Origin: JBDSZL01 sp039925145
GTDB lineage: Bacteria > Acidobacteriota > Vicinamibacteria > Vicinamibacterales > SCN-69-37
Length of the DNA stretch: 42,172 bases
Direction of reading: 5' to 3'
NCBI GenBank assembly: GCA_039925145.1
Contig: JBDSZL010000057.1
Coordinates: forward strand, 1 to 42,172
Below, in pieces: positions 1 to 7,804 of this stretch (position 1 is its first letter; each line of letters begins with the position of its first letter). Below the pieces are notes generated by a model that saw only the letters and a list, made by a program, of their open reading frames with translations, was not told the DNA's origin and made no database searches. The position numbers were made by a program, and so were the translations under genes.

Positions 1-142
1 GCGACGCGATCGCGGACGTCTCGTTGCCCGTCATGCGCGCGCGCAGCAGCCCTGGCACCGCAATGGCCGCGATGATGCTGATGATCGCCACGACGATCAG
101 CAGCTCGATGAGCGTAAAGCCCTGTTCTCTGTTTTTCTTCAA
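1..142 (-). CDS. pilA: Type IV major pilin, 5' end only (runs off window)
   Basis: N-terminal 47 residues of a type IV prepilin. The visible protein starts MKKNREQG and continues FTLIELLIVVAIISIIAA, the class III signal: a short basic leader, a Gly before the PilD cleavage site, Phe at mature position 1, Glu at position 5, and a hydrophobic helix that packs in the pilus core. The start codon is TTG (140-142), with purine-rich AGGAAG and GGGG runs just upstream; no in-frame ATG gives a sensible leader. It lies downstream of pilB-pilT-pilC on the same strand and has its own sigma-54 promoter about 100 bp upstream. The exact pilin type cannot be judged because the variable C-terminal domain is outside the window. 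Confidence 0.9.
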   Translation of the reverse strand, partial: MKKNREQGFTLIELLIVVAIISIIAAIAVPGLLRARMTGNETSAIAS

Positions 143-241
143 TGTCCCCTGCTTCCTTGGTTGATCAACGAATGAGTTTGATGACTGCGCCGCGATTCGC
201 GGCGGCTCGCCACACGCTGGATGGCTGACATCGGACATATC

Positions 242-256
242 GCAACTGGGGTGCCA
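242..256 (-). promoter_or_regulatory. Sigma-54 (RpoN) promoter for the pilin gene
   Basis: On the minus strand the sequence reads TGGCAC, five bases, TTGC. This matches the -24/-12 consensus with GG and GC separated by exactly 10 bases. Transcription would begin near position 230, giving a leader of about 88 nt before the TTG start at 142. Pilin genes in several phyla are transcribed by RpoN under PilS/PilR, so both location and orientation support the call. No regulator gene is in the window. Confidence 0.8.
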
Positions 257-401
257 GGAACCGCCCAAAGGCCCCATCCGGTAATTCCCTATTCCGCTTG
301 GTGTTACGAGAACGAGTCGTTGAGCTTTCCAGCCCGCACTCGCAAAAGTCCTGATCCCGCAGACAGATTCGTTTCGCCGCTTTCACTCGTGTGACGCGAC
401 A

Positions 402-1595
402 CTAGGACATCTGGCTGATCAAATCGAACAGGGGCATGTACATCGAGATGACGATGCCGCCGACGACGATTCCCAGGAAACAGATGAGCACCGGCTCTAG
501 AATTGTCAGCATGCCGGCGACGGCGACGTCGACTTCGTCTTCGTAGAACTCCGCAATTTTCGCGAGCATGGTGTCGAGGGCGCCCGTGCTCTCGCCGGCG
601 CCGATCATCTGCGCCACCATGGTGGGGAACACCCCAGTTGCCCGAAGCGGCTGCGCGATGGTCTCGCCGCGCTCGATCCGCGCCCGTACCTGGCCAATCG
701 CCTGTTCGATGACGGCGTTGCCTGCCGTCTTGGCCGTGATGTCGAGGCCTGCCAGAATCGGCACGCCCGAGCTCAGCAGGGTGGCGAGCGTGCGGCAGAA
801 CCGCGCCACCGCGACCTTTCGGAGAATGATGCCGAGCAGCGGCATCTTCAAGAGCGTGGAGTCGACGCGCATCCGGCCCGCAGCTGTCGCGTAGTACCGC
901 TTAAAGAGATAACTCCCGCCCACGAAGAAGCCGACGATGACGGGCATGAAGATAATGAGTTTCTTACTGAGCCAAATCACGACACGGGTCGAGAGGGGCA
1001 GGGTGGCGTTGAGCCCTTCGAACAGCGCTGTGAACGTCGGCACGACCTTCCAGAGGATCACCATGACGACGACCATGGCGATGCTCATGACGGCGATCGG
1101 ATAGATCATCGCGGAGCGGACCTGCCCGATGAGTTTTGCCTGTTTCTCGATGAAGGTCGACAGACGCTTCAGGATCGTGTCGAGGATACCGCCGGCTTCG
1201 CCAGCGGCGACCATGTTGGTGTACAGCTGGTCGAAGGCGTACGGCCGCTTCTGCATGGCGTCGGCGAGCGAGGTGCCCGATTCGACGTCGGCCTTGACCC
1301 GCTCGATGGCGTTGGCCAGCTTCTTGTCGGGCTCTTCCTTGGCCAGCAGTTCGAGACATTGGACGAGCGGCAGACCGGCATCGATCATGACGGAGAACTG
1401 CCGCGTGAAGATGGCGAGGCTCTTGGCCTTGACGCGGCCGGAGACGCGTTCACTGCCGGCCGCAGGCGCGATCTGCGTCACCAGAATCTGCTCGCGCTTG
1501 AGCGTCTCGCTCAGTGCGTCTTTCGACGCGGCGGGCCGCTCGCCTTTGACAATCTGGCCGGTTCGGGTCCGGCCGACCCACGCAAACGTGGTCAT
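402..1595 (-). CDS. pilC: Type IV pilus inner-membrane platform protein PilC
   Basis: 397 residues, normal for the GspF/PilC family. The protein holds two copies of the GspF cytoplasmic four-helix domain: the first around residues 60-190 (with the conserved FTRQFSVMIDAGLPL and GEAGG stretches) and the second around 260-380 (RTLATLLSSGVP and GAGESTGALD). Hydrophobic segments follow the first domain (about 165-235) and lie at the C-terminus. PilC sits in the inner membrane and links the PilB and PilT hexamers to pilin insertion and removal. Its start overlaps the pilT stop by 4 bp (ATGA), so translation is probably coupled. A 259-bp gap separates it from pilA; apart from the sigma-54 site I see no gene in that gap. 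Confidence 0.95.
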   Translation of the reverse strand: MTTFAWVGRTRTGQIVKGERPAASKDALSETLKREQILVTQIAPAAGSERVSGRVKAKSLAIFTRQFSVMIDAGLPLVQCLELLAKEEPDKKLANAIERVKADVESGTSLADAMQKRPYAFDQLYTNMVAAGEAGGILDTILKRLSTFIEKQAKLIGQVRSAMIYPIAVMSIAMVVVMVILWKVVPTFTALFEGLNATLPLSTRVVIWLSKKLIIFMPVIVGFFVGGSYLFKRYYATAAGRMRVDSTLLKMPLLGIILRKVAVARFCRTLATLLSSGVPILAGLDITAKTAGNAVIEQAIGQVRARIERGETIAQPLRATGVFPTMVAQMIGAGESTGALDTMLAKIAEFYEDEVDVAVAGMLTILEPVLICFLGIVVGGIVISMYMPLFDLISQMS

Positions 1596-2725
1596 CGTTG
1601 CACTCCCTGCAAGGAGCGGCGAGCGGCCAGCGCAGCAGGACTCATGCCTGCTGCGGGCGGCGGCGCACCGCGATCGAGCATCGTGATCAACTCATCGCGA
1701 TTCGACGAGGTGGCAAACGCCGCGTCGCGCGTGATGATCCGTTTGTCAACCAGCCGCGCCAGCGCCTGGTTCATCGTCTGCATGCCGTATTTCTCCTGGC
1801 CGGCCTGCATGGTTCCGTAAATTTGATGAATCTTGTCGTCGCGAATCAGGTTGCGGATGGCAGGGGTGGCCACCATGATTTCGAGGGCGGCCACCCGCCC
1901 CTCGCCGCTCGCCTTTGGCAACAGCGCCTGGCAGACGACCCCCTCGAGCACGAGCGAGAGCTGGGTTCGGATCTGAGACTGCTGATGCGCCGGGAACGAA
2001 TCGACGACACGCGTAATGGTCTGCGCGGCCGAGTTGGTGTGGAGCGTCGCCATGGTGAGATGCCCCGTCTCTGCCAGCTTGAGCGCGGCTTCCATGGTCT
2101 CGAGATCGCGCATTTCACCGATGAGCACGACGTCAGGGTCTTCGCGCAAAGCCGCTCGGAGTGCCTTCGTGAACGACTGCGTATCGGCGTGCAGCTCGCG
2201 CTGGTTGACGAGGGCGGTCTTGTGATTGTGGAGATACTCGATCGGGTCTTCGATCGTGAGGATGTGTGCGGGCCTCGCCATGTTGATGCGATCGACCATG
2301 GCCGCGAGCGTGGTCGACTTGCCGCTGCCGGTAGGGCCTGTGACGAGCACGAGACCTCGAGGCCGGTCTGCCAGTTCCGCGAGCACCGGCGGCAGCCCCA
2401 GCTCCTCGAGCGGCCGTATCTTGTCGGGAATCAGGCGGTAGACTGCGCCCACCGCCCCTTTCTGGTTGAACACGTTGCAGCGGAAGCGCCCAACGCCGCG
2501 CAGGCCGAACGCCAGATCGAGCTCCCACGTCTCTTCGAACTTCTTCTTCTGCGCGTCGGTCAGCACGCTGTAGCAGAGCGTCTTGATCACATCCGGCGTG
2601 AGCACCGGCTGCTCGAGCCGCCGCAGGTGCCCGTTGACGCGGACCTGCGGGGCGGAGCCGATGGACAGATGCAAGTCCGATCCGCCCAGTTCCATCGTCG
2701 TCTTCAACAAATCAGGTAGGTTCAT
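1592..2725 (-). CDS. pilT: Type IV pilus retraction ATPase PilT
   Basis: 377 residues, close to the usual 345-380. Visible motifs in order: Walker A GPTGSGKST at 130-138, the Asp box (ILTIEDPIEY, about 156-165), Walker B (VVLIGEMRD, about 200-208), the His box (TGHLTMATLHT, about 221-231), and AIRNLI at 290-295. AIRNLI is the retraction motif that marks PilT rather than PilB. The protein is a cytoplasmic hexameric ATPase that drives pilus disassembly and twitching. The gene lies 15 bp after pilB and overlaps pilC by 4 bp, so the three form one transcription unit. The C-terminal tail after about residue 345 is Ala/Pro-rich and slightly long. Confidence 0.97.
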   Translation of the reverse strand: MNLPDLLKTTMELGGSDLHLSIGSAPQVRVNGHLRRLEQPVLTPDVIKTLCYSVLTDAQKKKFEETWELDLAFGLRGVGRFRCNVFNQKGAVGAVYRLIPDKIRPLEELGLPPVLAELADRPRGLVLVTGPTGSGKSTTLAAMVDRINMARPAHILTIEDPIEYLHNHKTALVNQRELHADTQSFTKALRAALREDPDVVLIGEMRDLETMEAALKLAETGHLTMATLHTNSAAQTITRVVDSFPAHQQSQIRTQLSLVLEGVVCQALLPKASGEGRVAALEIMVATPAIRNLIRDDKIHQIYGTMQAGQEKYGMQTMNQALARLVDKRIITRDAAFATSSNRDELITMLDRGAPPPAAGMSPAALAARRSLQGVQR

Positions 2726-2740
2726 AGTCGGTACCGCGCG

Positions 2741-4486
2741 TCACATCGTTTCGCGCACAACTTCTTCGAGTGTCGTGTGGCCCGCGCCGACCTTGAGCAG
2801 CCCGCTCATCCGGAGCGTCAGCATGCCTTCCTGGACGGCGCGCTTGCGCAGTTCGCTGGCAGGAGCATTCGCCAGAATCAACTCGCGCAGGCCCTCGCTC
2901 ATCTCCATGACCTCGAACACGCCAACCCGCCCCTTGTAGCCGGAACCGTGACAGCGATCGCACCCGCGGCCGTGCGAGGGGGTGAATGTGGCCGCCAGAT
3001 CGGGCGCAACGCCGGCGTCGATCAACCTGGCGACGGGAATGTCGTGCGGCTCCTTGCAACCCGTGCAGATGCGGCGGACGAGTCGTTGAGCGCAGACCAG
3101 GTTGACCGAGTTGGCCACGAGGAAGGCCTCGATTCCCATGTTGACCAGCCGGTTGATGCTGCTTGGCGCGTCGTTGGTGTGCAGCGTCGAGAGGACCAGG
3201 TGGCCGGTGAGCGCGGCCTTCACGGCGATCGACGCCGTCTCGGCATCGCGAATCTCACCGACGAGGATGACGTTGGGATCCTGACGCAGGAACGAGCGGA
3301 GCACCTGCGCGAACGAGAGACCGATGTTCTCGCGCACGGGCACCTGATTGACGCCCGGGAGGTTGAACTCAACGGGGTCCTCCGCGGTCATGATGTTGAC
3401 CGTGGGCTCGTTGATCTGCGCGAGCGAAGAGTAGAGGGTATTGGTCTTGCCGCTCCCGGTCGGTCCGGTCACGAGCACCATGCCCCATGGCTTGCGAATC
3501 GCCGCGTCGAACCGGCTGAGCGCCGACGGCTCGAAGCCGAGCTTGGTCATGTCGAGCTTGAGGCCTTCGGGATCGAGCAGGCGCAGCACGATCTTCTCGC
3601 CGAAAAGCGTGGGCAGCACCGACACGCGAAAGTCGATATCGCGGTTGGTGCCGCGGTCGACGAACCGCGCCTTGATTCGGCCGTCCTGCGGCAAGCGCTT
3701 CTCGGCGATGTCGAGGCGCGCCATGATCTTGATGCGCGACACGATGGGGTCGCGATACTTGATCGCGGGAGTCATCACCGCCTGCAGCTGGCCGTCGATG
3801 CGGAACCGGATCCGCATGTCCTTCTCGTACGGCTCGATGTGAATGTCGCTCGCGCCCTTCTGAATGGCCGACAGCATCAACGCATTCACGAGTTTGACGA
3901 TCGGCGCTTCGCCGCCCTGGCGCTCGAGCGACGCAGTATCAATTTCCTCGGCGATATTGACGACCTCGATGTGGTCGCCGCGGGTGTCCTGGCCGAGTTC
4001 CTCGAGCGCGCGGCTCGCGACGTCCGAGCCACCCTTTTGCACGGGCTGGGTTTCGGGCGTCTTGGTGCCGTAATGACGCGAGATGGCCTCGCGGATGGCG
4101 CTTTCGGAGGCCACCACGGGCTCGACGTGGAGCCCGGTCATGAACTTGATGTCGTCCATGGCGAAGACGTTGGTCGGGTCGGCCATGGCGAGCGTGAGCG
4201 TCGTGCCCGATCGGGCGACGGCCAGCACGTTGTACTTGGTGGCACTTTCGGCCGAGATCAGACGCACCACGGCACTGTCGAGCTCGAACTCCCGCAGGTT
4301 GATGGCCGGGACGCCACAGTGACGGCTCACCACGTCCGTGATGTCGTCGTCGGCCAGAATGCCGAGCCGGACCAGACTGGTGCTGAGCCGTCCCCCGTTT
4401 TGCCGCTGATGATTCAGGGCATCCCGGAGCTGGACGGGAGTCAGGCGCTTTTCGCGCAGGAGGAGTTCGCCAAGGCGGACGGCCAT
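2741..4486 (-). CDS. pilB: Type IV pilus assembly ATPase PilB
   Basis: 581 residues, full length for PilB/GspE. An N-terminal MshEN-type domain (residues about 4-130) begins RLGELLLREKRLTP. The ATPase core carries Walker A GPTGSGKT at about 341-348, an Asp box (MTAEDPVEF), Walker B (ILVGEIRD) and a His box (TGHLVLSTLHTND). Near the C-terminus four cysteines (CTGC and CDRC) form the zinc site seen in PilB and GspE but not PilT. It powers pilin addition at the inner membrane. The protein starts at the ATG at 4486; I see no strong ribosome-binding site there. In the first MshEN repeat the usual Gly after the RLG helix is Lys13. Confidence 0.95.
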   Translation of the reverse strand: MAVRLGELLLREKRLTPVQLRDALNHQRQNGGRLSTSLVRLGILADDDITDVVSRHCGVPAINLREFELDSAVVRLISAESATKYNVLAVARSGTTLTLAMADPTNVFAMDDIKFMTGLHVEPVVASESAIREAISRHYGTKTPETQPVQKGGSDVASRALEELGQDTRGDHIEVVNIAEEIDTASLERQGGEAPIVKLVNALMLSAIQKGASDIHIEPYEKDMRIRFRIDGQLQAVMTPAIKYRDPIVSRIKIMARLDIAEKRLPQDGRIKARFVDRGTNRDIDFRVSVLPTLFGEKIVLRLLDPEGLKLDMTKLGFEPSALSRFDAAIRKPWGMVLVTGPTGSGKTNTLYSSLAQINEPTVNIMTAEDPVEFNLPGVNQVPVRENIGLSFAQVLRSFLRQDPNVILVGEIRDAETASIAVKAALTGHLVLSTLHTNDAPSSINRLVNMGIEAFLVANSVNLVCAQRLVRRICTGCKEPHDIPVARLIDAGVAPDLAATFTPSHGRGCDRCHGSGYKGRVGVFEVMEMSEGLRELILANAPASELRKRAVQEGMLTLRMSGLLKVGAGHTTLEEVVRETM

Positions 4487-4527
4487 GATGTTCGGACACG
4501 GCCACCCGGAGGGCGGAATCGCACATT

Positions 4528-4546
4528 GCCCCGGGACAACCGGGGC
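4528..4546 (-). terminator. Stem-loop between the outer-membrane protein gene and pilB
   Basis: Perfect 7-bp GC stem (GCCCCGG / CCGGGGC) with a 5-nt loop, in the 96-bp gap after the outer-membrane protein gene and before pilB. No T-run follows on the minus strand, so it may be a weak or Rho-assisted terminator or only an mRNA end-protecting hairpin. Confidence 0.4.
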
Positions 4547-4582
4547 GTGGGTATCAATCGGGGGAAGATGACCGGCGGAACA

Positions 4583-5575
4583 TCAGAAGCCGGCGCGTAA
4601 CGCCACGCCAAGCTCCCGATCCTCATCCAGACGGCCCTTGGCGTAATGGCCATCGAGCCAGAGGCCCCGCCGAACCGCCAGGCTGAGCCCGACAGCGCCG
4701 ACCGGCCTCCTGGAGCCCACGAGGCTCCAGCGAATCCCTGACCGCGCGCTGAGACGAGAGCCCAACGCAGCCTCCGCCCCGAACGCACCCATGCGACGAA
4801 GGCCGCCCATAAGGTCGACCGTGTTCAGGTCGACGTCCATAGCAAGGGTCAAGCCATTGGCAGGAATGACCGCAATCCCGACCCGGCCCTGCCTCGGCAG
4901 CAGGCCATTGGGGGCCGCAAGCTCGCCAAACTTCGGGGATCGCAGATTCTTCACCGTGAGGCCCAGGCGCACCCTCGCTGCGGTGGCCATGACCCCGAGA
5001 TCCAGGTCCAGCGCGGTTTCCCTGTCGCCCCGGAGGCGAGCCCCGGATTTGAGGGCGGCTTCGGCCGACCCACCTTGCGCGGGCTCGCTCAGCGCCTCTC
5101 CACGGAGGAGCTTGACGGTAGAACCCACGACGACGCCCGGCAGGACGGTCTGCAGGATGGTCACGCCATACTGGCTCGTGCGAAAGGTCTGAGCCGTGAC
5201 GACGTCTCCCTGGCCCTCGCCTCCCGTCAGTGTCGTCACTTGAAAGTGGCCGTAGGAGACTCCGAGCGGCCAGGCGCCAATGCTCGTGAGCGTGCCAGTC
5301 CGCCTGAGGAGGCCCGCTTTGGGCAACCCCTTCTGATCACCGTTTTGAAATCGGGATGTCCCTATTGTCATTCCGGCTGGGCCGCCGATCGAGAGACCCG
5401 CCGGGTTCCAGTGTGTCGCAGTCGCGTCGTCGGCGACGGCCACGAAGGCTCCGGCCATGCCTAGCGCGCGCTCACCGGCCGACTCGAACACCAGCTGCGC
5501 GCCAGCGACGCGGCCGACCGCCAGGAGGAGGATGGTCCAAAGAGGCAGGTGCATTCGAGCTCGCGGCATGGACAC
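4583..5575 (-). CDS. FadL/PorV-like outer-membrane beta-barrel protein
   Basis: 330 residues with a signal peptide (basic start, hydrophobic core about 10-22, likely cleavage after VAGA). The mature N-terminus contains ERALGMAGAFVAVADDATA followed by HWNPAGL. That signature, with a Gly-rich hatch and a conserved N-P-A-G, marks the OMPP1/FadL/PorV group of outer-membrane proteins. The remainder is alternating, amphipathic beta-strand sequence with many Gly residues and ends in Phe, the usual terminal residue for barrel insertion. I cannot assign a substrate. It lies directly upstream of pilB on the same strand (96-bp gap with a hairpin), so co-expression with the pilus is possible but unproven. 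Internal Met codons at 5569 and 5554 are alternative starts; no site has a strong ribosome-binding sequence. Confidence 0.7.
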   Translation of the reverse strand: MSMPRARMHLPLWTILLLAVGRVAGAQLVFESAGERALGMAGAFVAVADDATATHWNPAGLSIGGPAGMTIGTSRFQNGDQKGLPKAGLLRRTGTLTSIGAWPLGVSYGHFQVTTLTGGEGQGDVVTAQTFRTSQYGVTILQTVLPGVVVGSTVKLLRGEALSEPAQGGSAEAALKSGARLRGDRETALDLDLGVMATAARVRLGLTVKNLRSPKFGELAAPNGLLPRQGRVGIAVIPANGLTLAMDVDLNTVDLMGGLRRMGAFGAEAALGSRLSARSGIRWSLVGSRRPVGAVGLSLAVRRGLWLDGHYAKGRLDEDRELGVALRAGF

Positions 5576-5713
5576 GAGGGTATCAGGGCCGGGACCGCGA
5601 TGTTCAGCGAAGGGCGACTCAATACGAACAACCGGACTGGAACAATCGTAGAGTCAGGTGCGACCGGTTACAATTCTCGACGGCTCTTCCAGCCTCCACG
5701 AGGTGCTCCCCGC

Positions 5714-6448
5714 ATGAATGACGCCGTCCTTACCGAAGTCCCCGACCAGAATGTACTCGCGAGAGCGCTTGGGATCGTGACGTCTCCGGGCGCGACCTTC
5801 GAGGTCGTCAAACGGTTTCCCCGCCCGGCCAGCATGCTGTTCCTGGTGTGCGTGGTGATGGCCATGGCTCTCGGGGGGCCTCAGTTTACGGCCAGGGGCC
5901 GGCAGCCGATGCTCGACTCGCAGGTCCAGCAGATGGAGAAGTTCATGGGGACCTCAGCCACTCCTGAGATGTACGCCGGTATGGAGAGGCGGGCGCCGTA
6001 CATCCCGTATCTCACGATCGGGTCGATGTTCATCTTCATTCCAGTGGTCTCCCTGCTCGTGGCGGCCGTCTACTGGTTCGTATTCAACGCCGTGCTCGGT
6101 GGCGCGGCCACATTCAAACAGGTGCTGGCCGTCGTGACTCACTCGCAGGTCATCAGTGCCCTGGGGGCGGTGGTGGGCGCGCCGATTCAATATTTCCAGG
6201 ACACGTACAGCCAAGCGGGCCCGTTCAACCTCGGAGCCGTGGCCCCGATGCTCGAGCCGGGCGGCTTCGGCGCAAGCTTTCTTGGATCCCTCAGCATCTT
6301 CATGCTGTGGCAGCTCATCGTCACCGCCATTGGGCTGGGCGTGCTGTATCGCCGCAAGGCGACCGTCCCGGCGGTGGTCCTGACCGTTGTGTATCTAGCC
6401 TTGATGGCAGGCGTCACGCTCGCGTTCTCTCGTTCCGGAGCCAGGTAG
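5714..6448 (+). CDS. Yip1-family integral membrane protein
   Basis: 244 residues from the ATG at 5714. The longer open frame upstream is basic, unlike a protein N-terminus and overlaps the divergent gene, so I set it aside. The sequence shows about five hydrophobic segments (about 36-52, 95-128, 135-158, 190-214 and 218-241) and the layout of the bacterial Yip1 domain, including a soluble loop around residues 60-90. Biochemical function in bacteria is unknown. It is the first gene of a tight plus-strand cassette, 3 bp before the membrane-fusion protein gene, which suggests a membrane role linked to that transporter. A GAGG lies about 10 bp upstream of the start. No convincing -35 box precedes the TACAAT at about 5667. 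Confidence 0.7.
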   Translation: MNDAVLTEVPDQNVLARALGIVTSPGATFEVVKRFPRPASMLFLVCVVMAMALGGPQFTARGRQPMLDSQVQQMEKFMGTSATPEMYAGMERRAPYIPYLTIGSMFIFIPVVSLLVAAVYWFVFNAVLGGAATFKQVLAVVTHSQVISALGAVVGAPIQYFQDTYSQAGPFNLGAVAPMLEPGGFGASFLGSLSIFMLWQLIVTAIGLGVLYRRKATVPAVVLTVVYLALMAGVTLAFSRSGAR

Positions 6449-6451
6449 TTC

Positions 6452-7804
6452 ATGACACGCAAGAAGAAGATTTTCATCGGCGCAGGACTCGTTATCGTGC
6501 TCGGTGGCGTCGGATATGCCAACGTGCGCTACCGTCGGACCGACGCGACGAGCGTGACGGTCGAGAAGATCTCGCGCCGCGATCTGCAGGCCATCGTCTC
6601 GGCCAGCGGAAAGGTGCAGCCCAAGAGCAAGGTCGACGTCAGCGCCGAGACGATGGGCAAGGTCACGAACCTGGCCGTGGCCGAGGGTGACGTCATCGAA
6701 AAGGGCCAGCTCCTGCTCCAGATCGACCCCCGCAACCTCGAGACGACGGTTCAGAATCGCGAAGCAAGCCTCGCGACCGCCAAGTCGCAGCTCGACCAGA
6801 CCCGGTCACAGGTCGACAACGCCCGGCTCTCGCTCCAGCAGGCCGAAGACGTGCTCGTCCGGCAGGAGGGCATGTTCAAGGCCGGGCTGCTCGCACGTGA
6901 CCAGTTCGAAAAGGCCCAGAACGACGTCAAGATGCGCCGCACCGACCTGCTGCTGAGCGAACAGTCGGTACGGACGCAGGAGCAGCGCATCCGTCAGGAA
7001 GAGGCCAACGTCAGCAGCGCTCGCTACGACCTCAATAAGGTGCGCATCGTCTCGCCCATCGCCGGCATCGTCACGCGTCGAAACATCGAAGAGGGCGAAA
7101 CGGTGGTCACCGGCACGATGAACAACGCCGGCACCGTGCTCCTGACGATTGCGGACCTCTCGGTGATCGAGACGGAGATCGAGGTCGACGAAACCGATGT
7201 GCCGTTCATCAAGATCGGCCAGCCCGCCAAGGTCAGCATCGACGCCATCCCGGACCGCACCTTTTCGGGTCACGTCACGGAGGTCGGCAACAGCCCGATC
7301 CAGACGACGGGCCAGGCGACCGGACGGGCGACGAATTTCAAGGTTGTGGTGACCATCGACGGCAAGGTGCCGGACGTGCGTCCGGGCTTCACGTGCACGG
7401 CCGAAATCACGACCGCCACCCGAGACAAGGCGCTGAGCGTGCCGATTCAGGCGATGACGGTCCGGGAGCTGATCGTCGATCCCGAAGGCAACGTCGTGAA
7501 GCCCGAACCGGTCGCCCCTGGCAGCAAGACCAAGTCGACGATCATGGCGCCGCCTGCGGAGCTGAAACCGGGGCAGACGCGCAAGGAGATCGAAGGGGTC
7601 TTCATGATCAATAGCGGCAAGGCGGCCTTCGTGCCCGTCAAGACCGGGATTGCCGGCGAGAAGTATTTCGAGGTGCTCAGTGGCGTCAAGGAATCCGATG
7701 AAGTGATCACGGGTCCCTTCGCCTCCGTGCGCAACCTGAAAGAGGGTGACGCCGTGACCGTCCAGGGCGCCGCCGCGAAGCCCGTCTCTCCCGCCCCACG
7801 CTGA
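6452..7804 (+). CDS. Efflux periplasmic adaptor (membrane-fusion protein, MacA/HlyD-like)
   Basis: 450 residues. Residues 7-24 form one membrane anchor or uncleaved signal. A first half-lipoyl segment follows at about 52-92 (GKVQPKSKVDV, then GKVTNLAVAEGDVIEKGQ). A long alpha-helical hairpin rich in Gln, Arg and Glu spans about 95-195, the second half-lipoyl segment is at about 200-222 (SPIAGIVTRRNIEEGE), and beta-barrel and membrane-proximal domains follow. This is the architecture of adaptors that connect an inner-membrane ABC or RND transporter to an outer-membrane TolC-type duct. The downstream FtsX-type permeases point to an ABC (MacAB-like) system. Its stop codon overlaps the next start by 1 nt (TGATG). 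Confidence 0.9.
   Translation: MTRKKKIFIGAGLVIVLGGVGYANVRYRRTDATSVTVEKISRRDLQAIVSASGKVQPKSKVDVSAETMGKVTNLAVAEGDVIEKGQLLLQIDPRNLETTVQNREASLATAKSQLDQTRSQVDNARLSLQQAEDVLVRQEGMFKAGLLARDQFEKAQNDVKMRRTDLLLSEQSVRTQEQRIRQEEANVSSARYDLNKVRIVSPIAGIVTRRNIEEGETVVTGTMNNAGTVLLTIADLSVIETEIEVDETDVPFIKIGQPAKVSIDAIPDRTFSGHVTEVGNSPIQTTGQATGRATNFKVVVTIDGKVPDVRPGFTCTAEITTATRDKALSVPIQAMTVRELIVDPEGNVVKPEPVAPGSKTKSTIMAPPAELKPGQTRKEIEGVFMINSGKAAFVPVKTGIAGEKYFEVLSGVKESDEVITGPFASVRNLKEGDAVTVQGAAAKPVSPAPR

Noticed and set aside
165..386. 73-residue open frame between pilC and pilA
   Set aside because: No family resemblance, Arg/Ser/Cys-rich random-looking composition, and it covers the sigma-54 promoter; treated as non-coding.
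2777..4600. 607-residue open frame opposite pilB
   Set aside because: Antisense shadow of a clear pilB; His/Asp/Arg-rich composition typical of reverse-strand frames in high-GC DNA.
5650..5675. TACAAT as a -10 box for the Yip1 cassette
   Set aside because: No acceptable -35 hexamer at 16-18 bp, so I did not list it as a promoter.
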